Notes: a model not told the origin generated them from the sequence alone. DNA of 64,000 bases from Corynespora cassiicola (GCA_022059125.1 JAEUWY010000002.1:4526001-4590000); one strand, 5' to 3'; counted from the stretch's first letter, positions 21,871-34,368 are shown. Made by a program: numbers and translations.

Positions 21871-24800
21871 GTTGGAAGTGTGAAGGGGAAAACGGGTTTG
21901 ATGGCGGGCTGACAGGTGATCTCCACGGCTTAAGTAGACAGTAAACCATCCAGTTCCCTCAGAGTTCACTCTGGGTCGTGCTCTCGCTCCTTACTACCAA
22001 AGCATTGGGATTCAAAAGGGTTCACAGCTGTTTCGTTCGACTCGGGCCCATTTGTCGAAAGATCGCTGTCGATGGCCATCATCTTGTCCCTCTTCTCCCT
22101 AGGCCGCCGGGAAAAAGCGTCGTCACTCCACGGGGAGTCTGCCGCATGCGATGGCGGTTCAAGGCGACCCTTCCAACGGTCGATCTTGCAGGTATTTGGA
22201 AATGCCTAATGTCTATGAGACAACTCGGAGGATCCTACGGAACTGCCGTGTGCGGCACCATTCAATGCGAGCAGTTACCGAACCCAGCATGAGTCGGAGA
22301 AAAGCACAAACTCGTTCAAGCCTTCCTCCATCGACATGGTAGTGCGTAGACGAGATGAAGTTTTGCTGTGTGTGGCTAGGGTAAGGGAGCATGAACCATG
22401 TCGTCGGGAGCAGGGCGCGTCAACCCTTGGGTCCTGTCCGGCGTTACCCAGGCGCCACCCGCTGCCGTCCGCTAGCATTAGACCTTCTCGTTGACGTGCC
22501 ACTTGTAGCAGACATTTCCGTGCGCAGAGTAACTGTACGGACAATGCGAGGTTCGAAAAGGATAAGAGGGCCATTTTGGAATCGCTTTCGTACGTATGCA
22601 GGCGGTAAAATCCATCATTCTATAGCGACCCGCAATTGTGGGGGTTTGCATGACCGTCACGCTTCGCTTCGTCCTGGGTCTGCGGGCAGGTTGCCCCGTC
22701 GGACAGACTGGGTAATGAACCGACTTAGGCAACCAATGCAACTGATTGTGAGTCTGGACGAAGTAGCCTGAGCATTTTTGAGATTTTGATCAATTGCGAC
22801 ATGGACATGCACCGTCATGGGCCATATAGGGGGCCAAGGGGCGCGAGAGGAAAAGGCGGTTGGGATCCAGGTAAGCATCAAAGTAGCCGTTGTGAGGCCG
22901 GGAGACATGGAGAAGCAAGTCGGACACGGGGCCAGCGTAGTGCGGGCTTGTAGCCCAGCCATTCACCAAAGCGAGTATGGAGTGACGTTGGACTCTCCGC
23001 GGGCGCGGCTGGTGTTGGTGCCGAAGCCGTGCCTGCCCCACAGCCGACGGGGCAATTCGAGCCGCCTCCCCAACGGGCCCTCCAGGGTTGCCTCGGACGA
23101 TATTGGCCCATCCAATGGCCAAGACTCGTAGCTTTACCCAATGCCTTTTCGAGATGCATCTCTGGTTGGCGAGATGGAATGTCGCAAACCCGCCGAAACA
23201 CTCAAATCCAAACACACGCATCCAGGGCCGGCATCTTGGTTACGTTGCAACTGACTCTACAGCTGCGAGGCTTTGGCAACCTAGTCACTCAATGACTCGG
23301 AAAACATTACAGATGGGAGGAGTTATTGGTATTGAAAAGGTGCGCTTGCAGAAGAAGGCTGTGGCAAAACATGTAGCCGATCCTAGACCTCATGGACAAT
23401 GGAAAGAAAATCAACGCGTGGGAGGTTGCCACTAATTCTCCAGAGTCCCTTATGAAACTGCCTGGATCACCAAACTTAACCCTGGATGTATCCAACAAGC
23501 CGTCTCCTGGTATCCAATGAGCCCCATTTGGGGGAAGGCTTGCACATAGTCCTTGGCGGGAGGGCACATCCCTTATATTTCGTTGTGCTCGGCGCGACCG
23601 TGTGTTGTTTATTCGAGCTGCGTCTAAAGAGTGCGAGACATGAGACGCAAAAAATGGCCATCAGACCAATACACAACCCCACCTTGGACGATTGAACTAG
23701 ATGTATCGTCAGTCGCCATGGCCAGACGCAAAACACAAGGTAGCTTGCCTAATTGGACCAATATTCTCAACGTAAGGCTCAAGAAGAACATGCTGATGCA
23801 TATCGCGGCGCATTTTCCGTACCACATGGTCGTCTCGATCTGCGTGATGGCTGACTGAACTTTGGCATCTTGGACCGCCGCTCCGATGGCGCTTTCTAGC
23901 CCTTGAGCAATGGTATTGACATGCGTCTTGACCTTGGGTAAACTCATTAAAGTATTGATCATGGTGCCAACGCGGAGCATTGCTGAATCAGACGAGATAC
24001 AACTCCGGAAATGGACCGAAGAGTTTGTTGAGAACGTGTGCGTTGCTCAATTCGGCGATGGGATGCGTGGGAAATGATCACCACTGTAGCTTTGGGGGGT
24101 CTTTTCGATTAAGTATGGTGGGGGCGCTGCAATTTCAGCATGCGAGATTTATGGGGTACATATTACAGACGCAGTGGATGGTGGCTTGCAACGCCACGAA
24201 GCCTCCCAAGGCTGTCCTTTTAGCCCGGCCCATAGCTGCTGCAAGCCACTGCGAAAGCGTTCAACACGGCGCTTGTCATTTAAATGACGGCATTGGACCC
24301 AGACAGACCCTTACCGTATGGTGACAAGCTCCGACGCGACTCACTCAGTACGATGGCAGAAAAAGGGTGTGTGTGTCTCTTAGGTATGCGAACATGTCCA
24401 ATAGTTTTTTGGACCAACATGACCATCGTAATTTGCCAAATATCTTCGCTGCGATTAGGTTCCTTGGAGCTTTTGGGATACTGCAAACTTCCCAGGTTCG
24501 GGCGCAGCACCGTAATTGAGGCGGGGACTCGCTCAGCCCACGAATTCCCTTTCCCGCGCCTCAACAAGCTAGAACTCGCGTGCAGACGCCATTTTCTATC
24601 AAAACTGAGATGATTCTAGATCTATGTGGGGCTCTATACAAACATTACCTAGGCCAATCAATTGAAAACCGGCACCGTAGGCCAGCTTCAGCCCCAAGCT
24701 ACGTGCTTGGCAGTGCAAATAGCTGAAAGCTCATTGCCATGTTTTTTTTTCCAAATGTATCGGGGAATCAGTAACCATTACGATCAGAATTCTTTAGAAG

Positions 24801-25861
24801 CGTATGGAAAAACAGGTTTCAACTTGAGTGTCCATGAGAAAGGAGCCTGGGTGGTCTTCCGAGCTTAATGTGATCGACTGTAAGACAGGTTTGACAATAC
24901 CGACTAGAGGGAAACAACACCTTGTAAACAACAACATAGAATGTAAAACCAGAAAACCAGAAATGCTACTCTCCCTATCGTTTCTGGAGGGGAGTATTGT
25001 TTGCGGCTGTGCTTCAGGTCACAATCGTGGCTCTCAGCTCAAGCAGCCACCAACATCTAGTGCGGCCATCGCCGTTCGCAATTCGCAATTCGCAATTCAC
25101 ATGCCGCGGCGCGACTGGAATGACTGCGCCTCCACCACCACCTAGAATCATATTATTCTGCCGACTGAAAAACCTATCCGAGAAGGAAAACCGATATACC
25201 TACATGGACGATACATAATAGCTGCGCAATAATCCCTCAATATTACACTCCGTAGCTTAAACCTATGCCATACAGGCCGCAGACTCCCTAACAACATTTC
25301 CGTCGTGCTCACCCATCTGCATAGGCACATTTGCACAGTACACGTAATCATCCAGAACCGTACTGAAACCAGACCAATGCCAGATGCGTAGTTGCTCACG
25401 CCGGCTCCCTTCTCGGACTTGTTACGAAACAAGGGCACCACAGCCCCACAGGCAGACATACCTCACGAGAAAGCATCATCATCATCATGCCCTGCAGAGT
25501 GCCGGCACAAACCGGAAAGACGAGCATGAAGCAGACCGTCAAATCGTCCACATGATAAATTCCCTCAAGGGTTCAAACCTGCATATATACAAGAACTCTC
25601 CGCCCTTCCCGTTTCTCCCCTTTAGATGATTCAAACGTCTCAAATACAAAAAAGAACGCCACGCTCGTGCCTCCAGCACCAAGCTTCCCACCCAAAAACC
25701 CACCTGATATGCAGTAGGAAAGAGCGCATCACGCGCTCACATCGCGCTACACCCGAGCCAGTGACAACAAAAAGGAAAGAAGGTGTAGACCTCATAAAAC
25801 ACATTAGGATCTAACAAAGGAGAGAAGAAACAAAGGAAAAACAAAAAAATACAACAGGGAA
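21871..25861. other. Gene-poor stretch of about 4 kb
   Basis: Almost 4 kb hold no gene that I can support, except a weak 118-codon frame at 23624-23980 (listed separately). Base composition looks ordinary, not strongly AT-rich as in RIP-mutated repeats, and I see no transposase or reverse-transcriptase motif. A short tandem TCGCAAT repeat (three copies) lies near 25074-25097. Long non-coding RNA, decayed genes or lineage-specific genes remain possible. Confidence 0.5.
23624..23980 (-). CDS. Doubtful small hydrophobic ORF
   Basis: An ATG-started frame of 118 aa. It has a helical N-terminal part (VNTIAQGLESAIGAAVQDAK), then one likely transmembrane helix (KCAAICISMFFLSLTLRILV). There is no recognised family. 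It is kept only because the amphipathic-then-hydrophobic pattern is more protein-like than other frames in this stretch. It could be chance or the remnant of a larger gene. Confidence 0.22.
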   Translation of the reverse strand: MLRVGTMINTLMSLPKVKTHVNTIAQGLESAIGAAVQDAKVQSAITQIETTMWYGKCAAICISMFFLSLTLRILVQLGKLPCVLRLAMATDDTSSSIVQGGVVYWSDGHFLRLMSRTL

Positions 25862-28052
25862 TTAATATCTATACCCTCGCTCGAGGTCTCGCTCGCTCTC
25901 GCTGCCGTTGCCGCTATCGGGGCCCTCGTACCCTTCATCCCCAGGCCGTAGCGGCGCCTCAAACGAAAACCTGCGGAACTCTTCTTCTGCCGTGTCGAAG
26001 CTAGCCGTACGGTCCGTGGTAGGCGAGCGCTGCTGCTGCTGCTCTTCTTCTTCGGGCTGCTTCGACTTGGGCGTCCCAATCGCCGAATAGTCAATCTTCT
26101 TCGGGAGGTCGGACGGTGGCAAGGGAGGCGACGATGGGGGAGCGTAAGTTTGCTTCTTGGGTATGTCGGAGCCCGCGCTTGGAGAATACTTGTGTTTTCT
26201 GGGGAGGGTGGGCGACGTCTGCGTGTATGCGTGCTTTTGCGACATGTCCGAGTTGGTCGATAGGCGCGGGGTGTGCTTTTTGGGCAGATCGGATGATGAC
26301 GATGCACGCGAGTAAGTATACTTGACGGGGATGTCAGACCCGGGCTGGTAGACTTTCTTGATCGGGAGGGCACTGCCTCGAGAAGAAGGCCGTGAGACGG
26401 GAGTGATGGCATCGTAGCCTGGTGGTGAGGGTGCCCGACGCCTGTTTTGTTCGCTATTTTCCTCGAGCTTTGCGATGGCGTCGGCGATAGCGTTGCCCAT
26501 GTCGACTCGATTCATGTCATGGCCATAGATCTCGTTGCTGCGCGCAGAGGTACCTGCAGATGTGCTTCGGCGGTTACGGTGCTCCATAACAGGCACTGAG
26601 CCACGTGGGAGCTGCGACTCGCGCAAAGGCCAGTTATTCGGTAAGTCTGGAACAGGGGGCGCATCATCCGCGACAAAAGTATCCCGATCAGGGTTCCAAA
26701 TTGATGGAGAGGACCCACAGGAGTATCGAACACTGCCCATCGAAGTATCCTGAGATATGCGTTTTATCTTCCAATGTCCAGACTTGGGATCGACTTCCAG
26801 GACGGACGATGGGTAGCGGAGGGAATCGGCCAAAGTCCGGGTGTCGTCGAAGAGCGAGCCCTGATATTCCTGGAGAGTGTCCTTTGAATCGTTGGTAAAG
26901 ACACCTCCAACGGGTCCGCCTGAAGCACGCTTGAGGTTCTTTTCGTTGCCAATGACACCGATGTTATAACGGCTCTGTCGCTTCCTTGAATAATCCCCGG
27001 GCTTCTTGGAGCCATTGGGGACATGGAAACGTAGGTCAACACGCATGACTGCATAGAAGATGACAACAAGGAGTTCTGTCAAGAAGTTGAAAACATAGAA
27101 ACAGGCCTTGCTAAAGTACCAAGGAGCAGGGAGTGGCGCGCCCTGTGCAGTCCTGAGGGGGGTCGGAGGAAGCCATGCAATGACACAGCGGAAGATGGCT
27201 CCGGCAGACAAGATTGTAGCTGCAATGGCGAGGATTGCAATGTTGTTTCGGAGTCTTCCTGCGCCAAACTTCTCGGTACCCCGTCGCGGAAGAATGAGCG
27301 AGATTGCGATCAGCACAAGAGGCGCGAAGCAGAAAGCAGCAAAGTACGTCTGACCGGTGAGCTGCAGGTTCCGATCGATGCGGAGAGTATTGGGGTCGAG
27401 CGTAAAAAACTGCTGAATAGCTGCAACGACCAACATCAGCAGGCAGAGGACCAGGCATACAATGGCCATTCGGTGAACCACACGATATGGCATCGACCAG
27501 CCCCAACGCGCGTGTTGAGCGCGAACGATGCGTTGAGTGAAGAACCAATTCACGAGAAATAGAATAATGGTCCCAACGTAGACGAAGACCTGAGCTGCAA
27601 TGCCTAGGCTGACATTGCGAGGATAGGAAGACCAAGCTATTCGTAGCGACATTGTTATCACCCTGATTTTGCAGAAGCCTAGTCTCTTTGGTCAGCACAA
27701 GGGCCAGTCGACGTGTGAGATGGCAGGCATACCGAACAGTGCGCCAGAGAAGACGAATTTGTGGCCTCGGGCGCCATTCAGCTTCAGTATTCTAAAGTGT
27801 GTTATGGCAAACACGACATAGAGAAATAGAAAGACTGCTGTTATTGCAACATCCGGTATGGTGGAGGGCACTGTAACTTGTCAAAATGCAGCCCTGCGTG
27901 CGCCACGCAAAGAATGACTTACCACCACCTAGGCTCGAGTTGTGCGGTGCATATGGAGGGCCCTGCGGTTGCGGTGGTCCTTGACCCTGCGGTTTTGTCA
28001 ATCTCTCATATTCGACTCCAGAGTTGAGAGTGTTTACCTGCGGGTTTGACAT
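25862..28052 (-). CDS. DUF3112-type seven-helix membrane protein (GPCR-like)
   Basis: Three exons (28052-27923, 27870-27733, 27678-25862) give 694 aa. After a short Pro/Gln-rich N terminus, about seven hydrophobic helices span residues 48-300: TIPDVAITAVFLFLYVVFAITHF, VSLGIAAQVFVYVGTIILFLVNWFF, MAIVCLVLCLLMLVVAAIQQFF, TYFAAFCFAPLVLIAISLIL, NIAILAIAATILSAGAIFRC and CFYVFNFLTELLVVIFYAVM. This matches the fungal DUF3112 family, often labelled family C-like G-protein-coupled receptor; ligand and signalling are unknown. The remaining 390 residues are a hydrophilic Ser/Pro/Lys tail with repeated KK/RKH-type motifs (SDIPKKQTYAP, SDLPKKHTPRL, SDMSQKHAYTQ, LPRKHKYSP), plausibly cytosolic and phosphorylated. 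All splice joins keep frame. Confidence 0.8.
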
Positions 28053-29348
28053 GGCGATTTATTACCTTTCGATAAAGCAAATCGTCCCTCCAAGCAGAGC
28101 AGAAATAACAAGCAAGCGGAGCGGGGGGATATGCGGTCGCGCCATATATCAGACATCACAGCATGTACATGTAAGCTAGAGCGGGGCCGGGACGGGGTCA
28201 TGGCCGCCTTAGAGCCATGAATAGAAGAATGAATGACGACCACGCGAGGCATGGCGCACATGAAACGGTGACATGGGTCCAATGAGAAACAGGTAGGCAC
28301 GGCAGGCTGAGCCAGAACGCCGTGGCAGTTGTGAGGAGTGCAACCTTGGATATGCTTAGCTTTGACGGGTCGACGCCGCGTTACGAACATGCGGGCCTTA
28401 GTAGCGAGGAACCGTTGTACGCGGGTGCAGTGACCATAGGACTATCGAAAACCGTACATTGCTCTTTCTGCGCCGTGGCGCTTGAGTTTGTAGAGCGTCA
28501 TTTCCTTTTCAACGGCCGTGGTTCTGGCTCAGGAACCGCTCAACCTCGTGTAGTTTCGCAACAAGTTTCGCCTGCTTCTTCACAGCCTTCGCGAAACCGT
28601 GCCGAGGATTACGGCTGTGCTGTAAGAATCACGAAGCCAGACCTTCACACCCTGCTGTCGGGTCTCCTCACAAGGACCGGAGATTGACTAGCCCTACCCT
28701 GCAGTTCGGATGGGCGAGCGCTGATGGTGACTGGTCGGAATGACGAAGTCGGAAGACGGGGACCGTGCTCCGTCTCGCTGACGTTGCTGATCGGAGCTTT
28801 TTGACTGGACCGCCGACGGCTCTTGCAGTAAACCTCATCGGGAGATCAGCGTGATGAGGGTGGCTTCGGAGTACCAGCTAGAAACGTGCCTACGGAAAAG
28901 GCTTGGTTCTGTTGTTGATGTTGGGAAACATGTGCGTGTGGGCTGTGTTTCGCAGCACAAGCCACCTGGGAGTGTGCTGGTTCCGCTCCAAACCCTCATC
29001 AGCAACAGCTCGCGTGGGTCTTGCCTTCAGCGTCGAGGATCTGCTTGCAGTAGTCGGATAGTGGATCTAGATGCAGGGTACTTCCTTGACTAAAGCGAGT
29101 GGATGCCGGCAGGGAAATGGCAAGGGAGAAACATCTCCCAGGCAGCACTCTTTGGACGTGGTTGCGAGCTGTTAAGTAGTTCCTCAAAGGAGAGGTTGGA
29201 GGCCAAGACGCATGTCCAGCCACCTCTGAATTGAATTTGCAGCTATTTGTGCCTCAGGACAGCTGCCTTTAATGGCCGTGATTGAACCCTTCCATCGTGC
29301 TAAACATAGCCGTTTCGAGGACGTGGAGTTGGCGTACTCAAGAGTCGC
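28053..29348. other. Intergenic, no supported gene
   Basis: About 1.3 kb. The left end is the promoter of the DUF3112 gene, and the right end is the 3' flank of the glycosidase gene. Open frames here lack ATG starts or recognisable features. Confidence 0.45.
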
Positions 29349-31050
29349 TTATCTGCTGCGGCACGATTCATAATCCTCCAAGTGTGTGGTCGGAACTCCA
29401 GCATTCGGTAAGCACAGATCCAGATCTTCGCCATCCAGAGCAGCCTTGAAGACAAGCTCGTGCTCTCTTTGTGTCACTCGAAGGAATTCATCATAGAACC
29501 CTTCTCGTCTCAGCTTGTCCCTGACAAAATTGATGACGCCCCCGAGAATAGCGGTAACCGTGGTGATCTTACTGTCCCAGGACACGAAACTACTGATGCC
29601 GGATCCGTCGACCCGTTCCGACTCTGTCGATCCGTAGGGGTTTTGCATTCCTTTCCCATCGATCATGTTCTTCCACCAAGCCAGACCTACGCTTTGGTTG
29701 AACAGAATTGTCGGGAAGACCGAGTAAGGAGTAATCACGCCCAGCTCCTGGACGGACAGAAATGATACGGCCGGAATGCCCGCGTTGGAAATGTAGCCTA
29801 AGATCTCACCATCGGCACCTGTGACGTTGTTGACCGAGGCATACATGCCCGGGGTTCGCTTCAAGAAAGAATCACACGTTCGCGCGCGTTCCGCGTTATG
29901 AAAAATGCGCTTGACAAGATCGACGTCAGTATACGGCATTTCGAGTAGCTTCCACTGTTCGTGACTCGAGAACCAGTAGCCTTTTTGAACGGTGACATCA
30001 CCCCATGACATGTTGGAGCGCCACTCCGCAGCCACAAGCTGCTGTCGTTTGGACACCCAGAGTTCCTCTTTTTCGGAAATCGTCAATTGTGGCGAAAAAA
30101 AGTACAGCCACCACGTGAAAAGCTCGCCTTCATACGGATCGTTTAGGGTTTGGCTGCCTTCACACCCGTAGGACTGATTTGGCGCGCCCATGGGCGTCGA
30201 CTGGTTGCCAATGGCAGTGACAGCACAGACGTGGCCTGTACCGTTATAGAAGACCTGCACAGCCTCTTGAGACGGACGAATTTGCCAGCTGTCGGATGAT
30301 GAACTTACCTCAGCTGCTGTATTCTTGGTGTAGTCAAGCCAAGCCTGCCATTTCTTTGCCAGCGATTGCGCTTGCTTACTCCAAGAGTTCTCCAATGCTT
30401 CTATCGCGCCATACACAGCCCACAGTAGCTCTCTGCCATGGATACAACTCAGTCGTTGTGATGGACATGTTTGTAGGTACGTACCCATTGTCTAATGCTG
30501 GAACTCTATTTTCCCAGTCAGCGGTCGGGCGGAGAGTTGTGTCATTACTCAGGAACCACGGTAGGAAGCCTCCAAAACCGGGATAGGTTTCATTGAATTG
30601 AAGATAAGAGCGCAGCTTGGCTTCCATGATCCGACGAGCGATGCCTGGCGCATCTTGTGGTTTTCGGGGGGACAGAAACCGTGCAGCCAGGGGATTGCCG
30701 GCAATGGCGTGCGTCAAAACCATGACATGGAGAGACTCTTTACTAGCGGCACTGAATGGATGCAGACCGCTAGACCTGGCCAGACCAGTGGTGGGGTCGA
30801 GGAGCGTGCCATCGTAAGTCATTCCATTTGCTTCGTTGTAGCCAACGCTGTCCTGGTGGAACTGCCCTTCCCAGTACAAAAGATCCCACACAAAGGCGCC
30901 TGGATTCGCTAGAATGTCGTGCTGAGAGTAGAGGGGAGAGAACCGACACTGCGGAACATTCGGAGGTACCGCAGCTGTCACTGCTACCGTGACTAGCCCC
31001 AGCAGTGGTATGAAACAGAAGGGAGAAATGCGCAGCGTCTGCATGCTCAT
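29349..31050 (-). CDS. Secreted GH144/GH162-like (beta-1,2-glucanase-type) protein
   Basis: Two certain exons (31050-30485 and 30432-29349) give 549 aa. A third intron is likely at 30255-30308 (GTAAGT...GTGCAG, 54 nt, in frame); splicing it would leave 531 aa and join AAE to VFYNGTGHVC. The N terminus is a signal peptide (FCFIPLLGLVTVAVTAA). The body has aromatic, all-alpha-barrel-like motifs: AFVWDLLYWEGQFH, YPGFGGFLPWFLSND, WENRVPALDNGELLWAVYGA, GYISNAGIPAVSFLSVQELG and SVGLAWWKNMIDGKGMQNPYG. These resemble the glycoamylase-like fold of GH144/GH162 endo-beta-1,2-glucanases. Several N-glycosylation sequons fit secretion. Activity is inferred, and a different substrate is possible. Confidence 0.6.
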
Positions 31051-31557
31051 GACTCAATATACAAAGTGCACAGTGAAGAGAGTTTTAAACGCCAGGCACA
31101 AGATTTCATCCACTGCATGTTTTGCATGTTCGCAGCAGCTTTGGCCGTAACCGGTCCTGCATAACCCCGCTCGGAAGCGCAGGAACAAGGCACCAAAAGA
31201 TGTGCCGTGGGCCATTGTAGTGTGGTTACTTTGCGGTTACTTTGCGGGGTTCGGGCATCGCAGCCTCACAAATGCCGTCACTGTGGCTCCCCGTACCGGG
31301 TTAGGCAGCGAGAAACGAGCCGGGTGAGGCGGCATGACGGGACGAAAGGCGAAAAATAGCCAGGGCAGGCCGTGAATTCGAAGGATGGCCAGATGAGGCG
31401 AAAGGGGCAGCGGGGCGAGTGAAGGTAGTGAAGGTGAGAGTGAATGGCAGACCAGGGGGTTGTGCGCACAGACCACCGCGTTGCGCTGGCAATCGCACCC
31501 GCGGCGGGGCCGCATTTGGTCCTTCTACAGCTGGAGCTTGACGGGCCAGCTCTTTCC
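31051..31557. promoter_or_regulatory. Divergent promoter region, glycosidase and GPALPP/RS gene
   Basis: A 507-bp gap lies between head-to-head starts. Near 31220-31245 there is a short direct repeat (GGTTACTTTGCGG twice in a row). No gene is supported. Confidence 0.4.
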
Positions 31558-32665
31558 ATGCCGTCTAACACGCCCCCTAACGAGTACAGACGCCGACACG
31601 GTTCGCGGACACGATCCCGCTCGCCGTCTCTCTACCACGAAACCCATCATCGCAGACATCACCACCGCTCCTCTAGAGATCGTACGCGGTCCCCGCATCG
31701 CCGCCACGATGAAGGCCACCGCCGGCACAAACGACATCGCTCGCGGTCTCCCGCACCGCGGCCCGTAGCGCTCCCCTACAACGCGAAGAAGCTGCATAAG
31801 CACCAATTCAATGAATACAGGCCACTATTCCAGTCGTATCTTGACATCCAGAAGCAGATTATTCTCGATGACTTAGACGAGCGTGAGGCAAAAGGTCGAT
31901 GGAAGAGCTTCGTAGGAAAATGGTGTGACCACTCCCATGCCAGCAATGAAGAGCAACCACACTAAACTACAAAGGAACAAAGGTGAACTGGCAAGAAGCT
32001 GGTACGACCCGTCCATGTTGAAGACGGCCCAAGAGACTGTCAAGTCCTATCGTCAAGTATCCCCAGAACGTAGGCCACGCGCATCCCCCGAGTATGGGAA
32101 CCGAAATGATGCAGGGCTGCAAAGTGACGAGGACGACGATGATTTTGGGCCTGCCCTACCCACGGATATCGCGTCTAGGCACGCCGGCCATGGTCCTTCG
32201 ATGCCCAAGATGGATGATATAGCCATGCGAAACGAGCTGCTGGAGGAGGACCGCGCTCGAGATCGCACCAATTACGTTGAAGACATGCGCTACGAGCGCA
32301 AGCTCGAACGCAAGACGCAAAAAGACCGTCTTGAAGAGCTCGTTCCCCGCGCAGACCCTGGCTCACGAGAGCGCCAGTTGGAGAAGAAGCGCGAAACGAC
32401 CAGCACTCTGCGAGATTTCCGCGACGCCAAAGAAGGGGGAGATGTGGAAGTTGGAGAAGCAGATCTCATGGGCGACGATGGCATTGGAGAGTATAAGAAG
32501 CAAAAGGTGGAAATGGAGAGGAAAAAGAATGAGAGGGAGATCAGGAGGGAAGAGGTACTGCGAGCCAAGGCCGAGGAAAGGGAGGAGAGGCTGGCAGGTA
32601 GAAGAGCAAAGGAGGCGCAGACCATGGAGTATCTGCATGCCATTGCCAGGGAGCGTTTTGGTTGA
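31558..32665 (+). CDS. RS-rich GPALPP-motif nuclear protein, likely splicing-related
   Basis: Two exons (31558-31922 and 31975-32665) give 351 aa. Residues 1-75 are rich in Arg, Ser and His dipeptides, as in splicing factors ([31 protein letters not shown]). Next comes a conserved block, FNEYRPLFQSYLDIQKQIILD then LDEREAKGRWKSFVGKWNKG and ARSWYDP. An acidic run is followed by FGPALPTD, a GPALPP-type motif, and the C-terminal third is a charged coiled-coil (MERKKNEREIRREEVLRAKA). Fungal annotation pipelines often call such proteins RNA helicase HEL117, but no helicase motifs are present. Nuclear RNA-processing function is inferred. The 52-nt intron falls inside the codon of the conserved Trp. 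Confidence 0.75.
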
Positions 32666-32894
32666 TGGAGATGTGGAAAAATGACATCAGCATGTTCCTG
32701 AACAGTCGTATTAGACAGCTGCTTCGTGACAGCTAGTGGAGCATGATGCCATGATAACATGATACAACGATGTGGCCTCGGAAAGCTCTGATGACCCTGT
32801 CCAAACCCTTGTTACGCCGTGAAATGCCTCCCAACCGGTACTCCGTCTAAAAGATACAGCATTGCCCCGCGCTCTAAGCAGACACGTAATCCAC

Positions 32895-33589
32895 CTACTC
32901 GTCATCCAAGATGGAGCTGGCCAGTGGGCCAAAGAAAGGAACCTCGAAACGGTCAAGGGTATCGGCTACGGCAAATGTCAGCACTGGGGCATATCTCAGA
33001 GGCCCATCCAGAGGTCATACCGTCCTGATAAGCATGCATAGTCAAGAAGCCAATGGCAGCAAGGTCGCCAACGAACAAGAACCACGATATTATGGACGAC
33101 CATGAGAATATGATGTGGATGACAAACATGAAGGCAAAGAGCAGGCTGGACTGCCATGCGTGAAACCTGTCACTGTCAGCCATGGAATAGGGCCATGTCT
33201 GGCGGTTGAGACACGCACCTCACGTAGTCACTCTTGTGCTCCACGATCAAGAGCAGCACCGCTCCGGCAGGCGGGAGGAGCAGGTAGGCCAAGCAGGCCT
33301 CGTAGTCCATCCTCAGGCCCAGCCTCGTCTCAAACATGTCCACATCTTCCCTTGCGCCGCCGAAGCCGCCGGGTATGGCATTCCAGGGCGTGCGCTCCGG
33401 CTCCTGGCCGCCAAAGTAGTCGCGCTGGGCATAGCCCTGGGTGGTGGGCGAGGCAACGGCGGCAGTGCCGATGCTGCGCGAGCGGTCGAGCGAGGCGCGC
33501 GGAGAGGAGAGTCGGGGGGAGCCTATCGGGGGTGGGCTGAGGGCGCGGGAGGTCTCGGGGATGTCTTGGTAGGGAGCGAAGTTGGCCAT
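32895..33589 (-). CDS. UPF0132/DUF4870-like small membrane protein
   Basis: Three exons (33589-33219, 33166-33021, 32965-32895) give 195 aa. A Pro/Ser-rich N terminus (about 1-95) precedes LAYLLLPPAGAVLLLIVEHK, DYVRFHAWQSSLLFAFMFV and SWFLFVGDLAAIGFLTMHAYQ. The order helix, YVRFHAWQS, helix is the hallmark of the UPF0132/DUF4870 family. Three transmembrane helices are predicted. The short last exon encodes ADTLDRFEVPFFGPLASSILDDE. Function in fungi is unknown; location in an endomembrane is inferred. The start is supported by the splice frame and by the first ATG after an upstream stop-free GC-rich stretch. Confidence 0.82.
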
Positions 33590-34368
33590 GGTGTGATGTG
33601 TCCTGCACGAGGGGAGTGGAGTGTACGAGGCAGCGCAGGATCCGCGGATCGAGACAGCTGGAAGAATTGATGCGACAGGGACCGTAGGGCTGAGGGAGGC
33701 GGCGCAAGTGGTGCTCTGGGGGCCGCTGTGACGCGTTCCCACTCCCTCCAGGGATCCGCCCTCTGGCCCGCAAGCGAGGGAACGGCCAGTCTGCACGTGA
33801 CCTGCGAGACCCCAGAACCTCCTACTACCTCCAAGGGCTTCGAGGACTGTGCGCCCCGTTCAGCCAGGCTTATAGTGCCAGACCTGGTGCACCGCCCGGA
33901 GGATTACACCTCCACGGCGCGCGGCGCGCTTGAACTACTATAGATGGAGAGAAAAATCAAACATCAGGTGAGCGCCGTCAAACCTCAGGGCTGCCAACGA
34001 CCTCGGGCTTTGCCTCCGCCGTCACAAGCCCATCATGGTAGCTGGGCGTACCAGGCGTCGCCGTGCTCCTATTTCGGCCTCACCCGATTCATCGTGACAC
34101 CTCACCTCACATGGAGACTTTTGTCTGGGCCTGCGTGCTGGAACCACGTATATAAGTAAGGGCTTGCTGTTCCTCACACCGCCTCACGCTAGAACACCCG
34201 TACATGAGCTTCCCCGGCATACCTTGACCTAGGCCCGTCCATACCCGAATTCGGCTCAACCCTCTTCATCCCTCAGCATCGTTGTTTGTACAAGAACAGG
34301 CCCATCTCCCCGAACGACGCGGCGTTGCATTTATATTTCCGCCAGCCAATTCCTGTAGGTGGTTGACA
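33590..34368. promoter_or_regulatory. Divergent promoter region, UPF0132-like and TANGO2-like genes
   Basis: A 779-bp gap lies between head-to-head starts. A TATA-like string TATATAAG at about 34149-34156 lies some 215 bp before the TANGO2-like ATG and fits a core promoter for that gene. Nothing else is resolved. Confidence 0.45.

Noticed and set aside
22790..23221. 143-codon minus-strand frame as a gene in the desert
   Set aside because: Odd composition (Arg, Pro, His), competing frames on the other strand, and no family resemblance.
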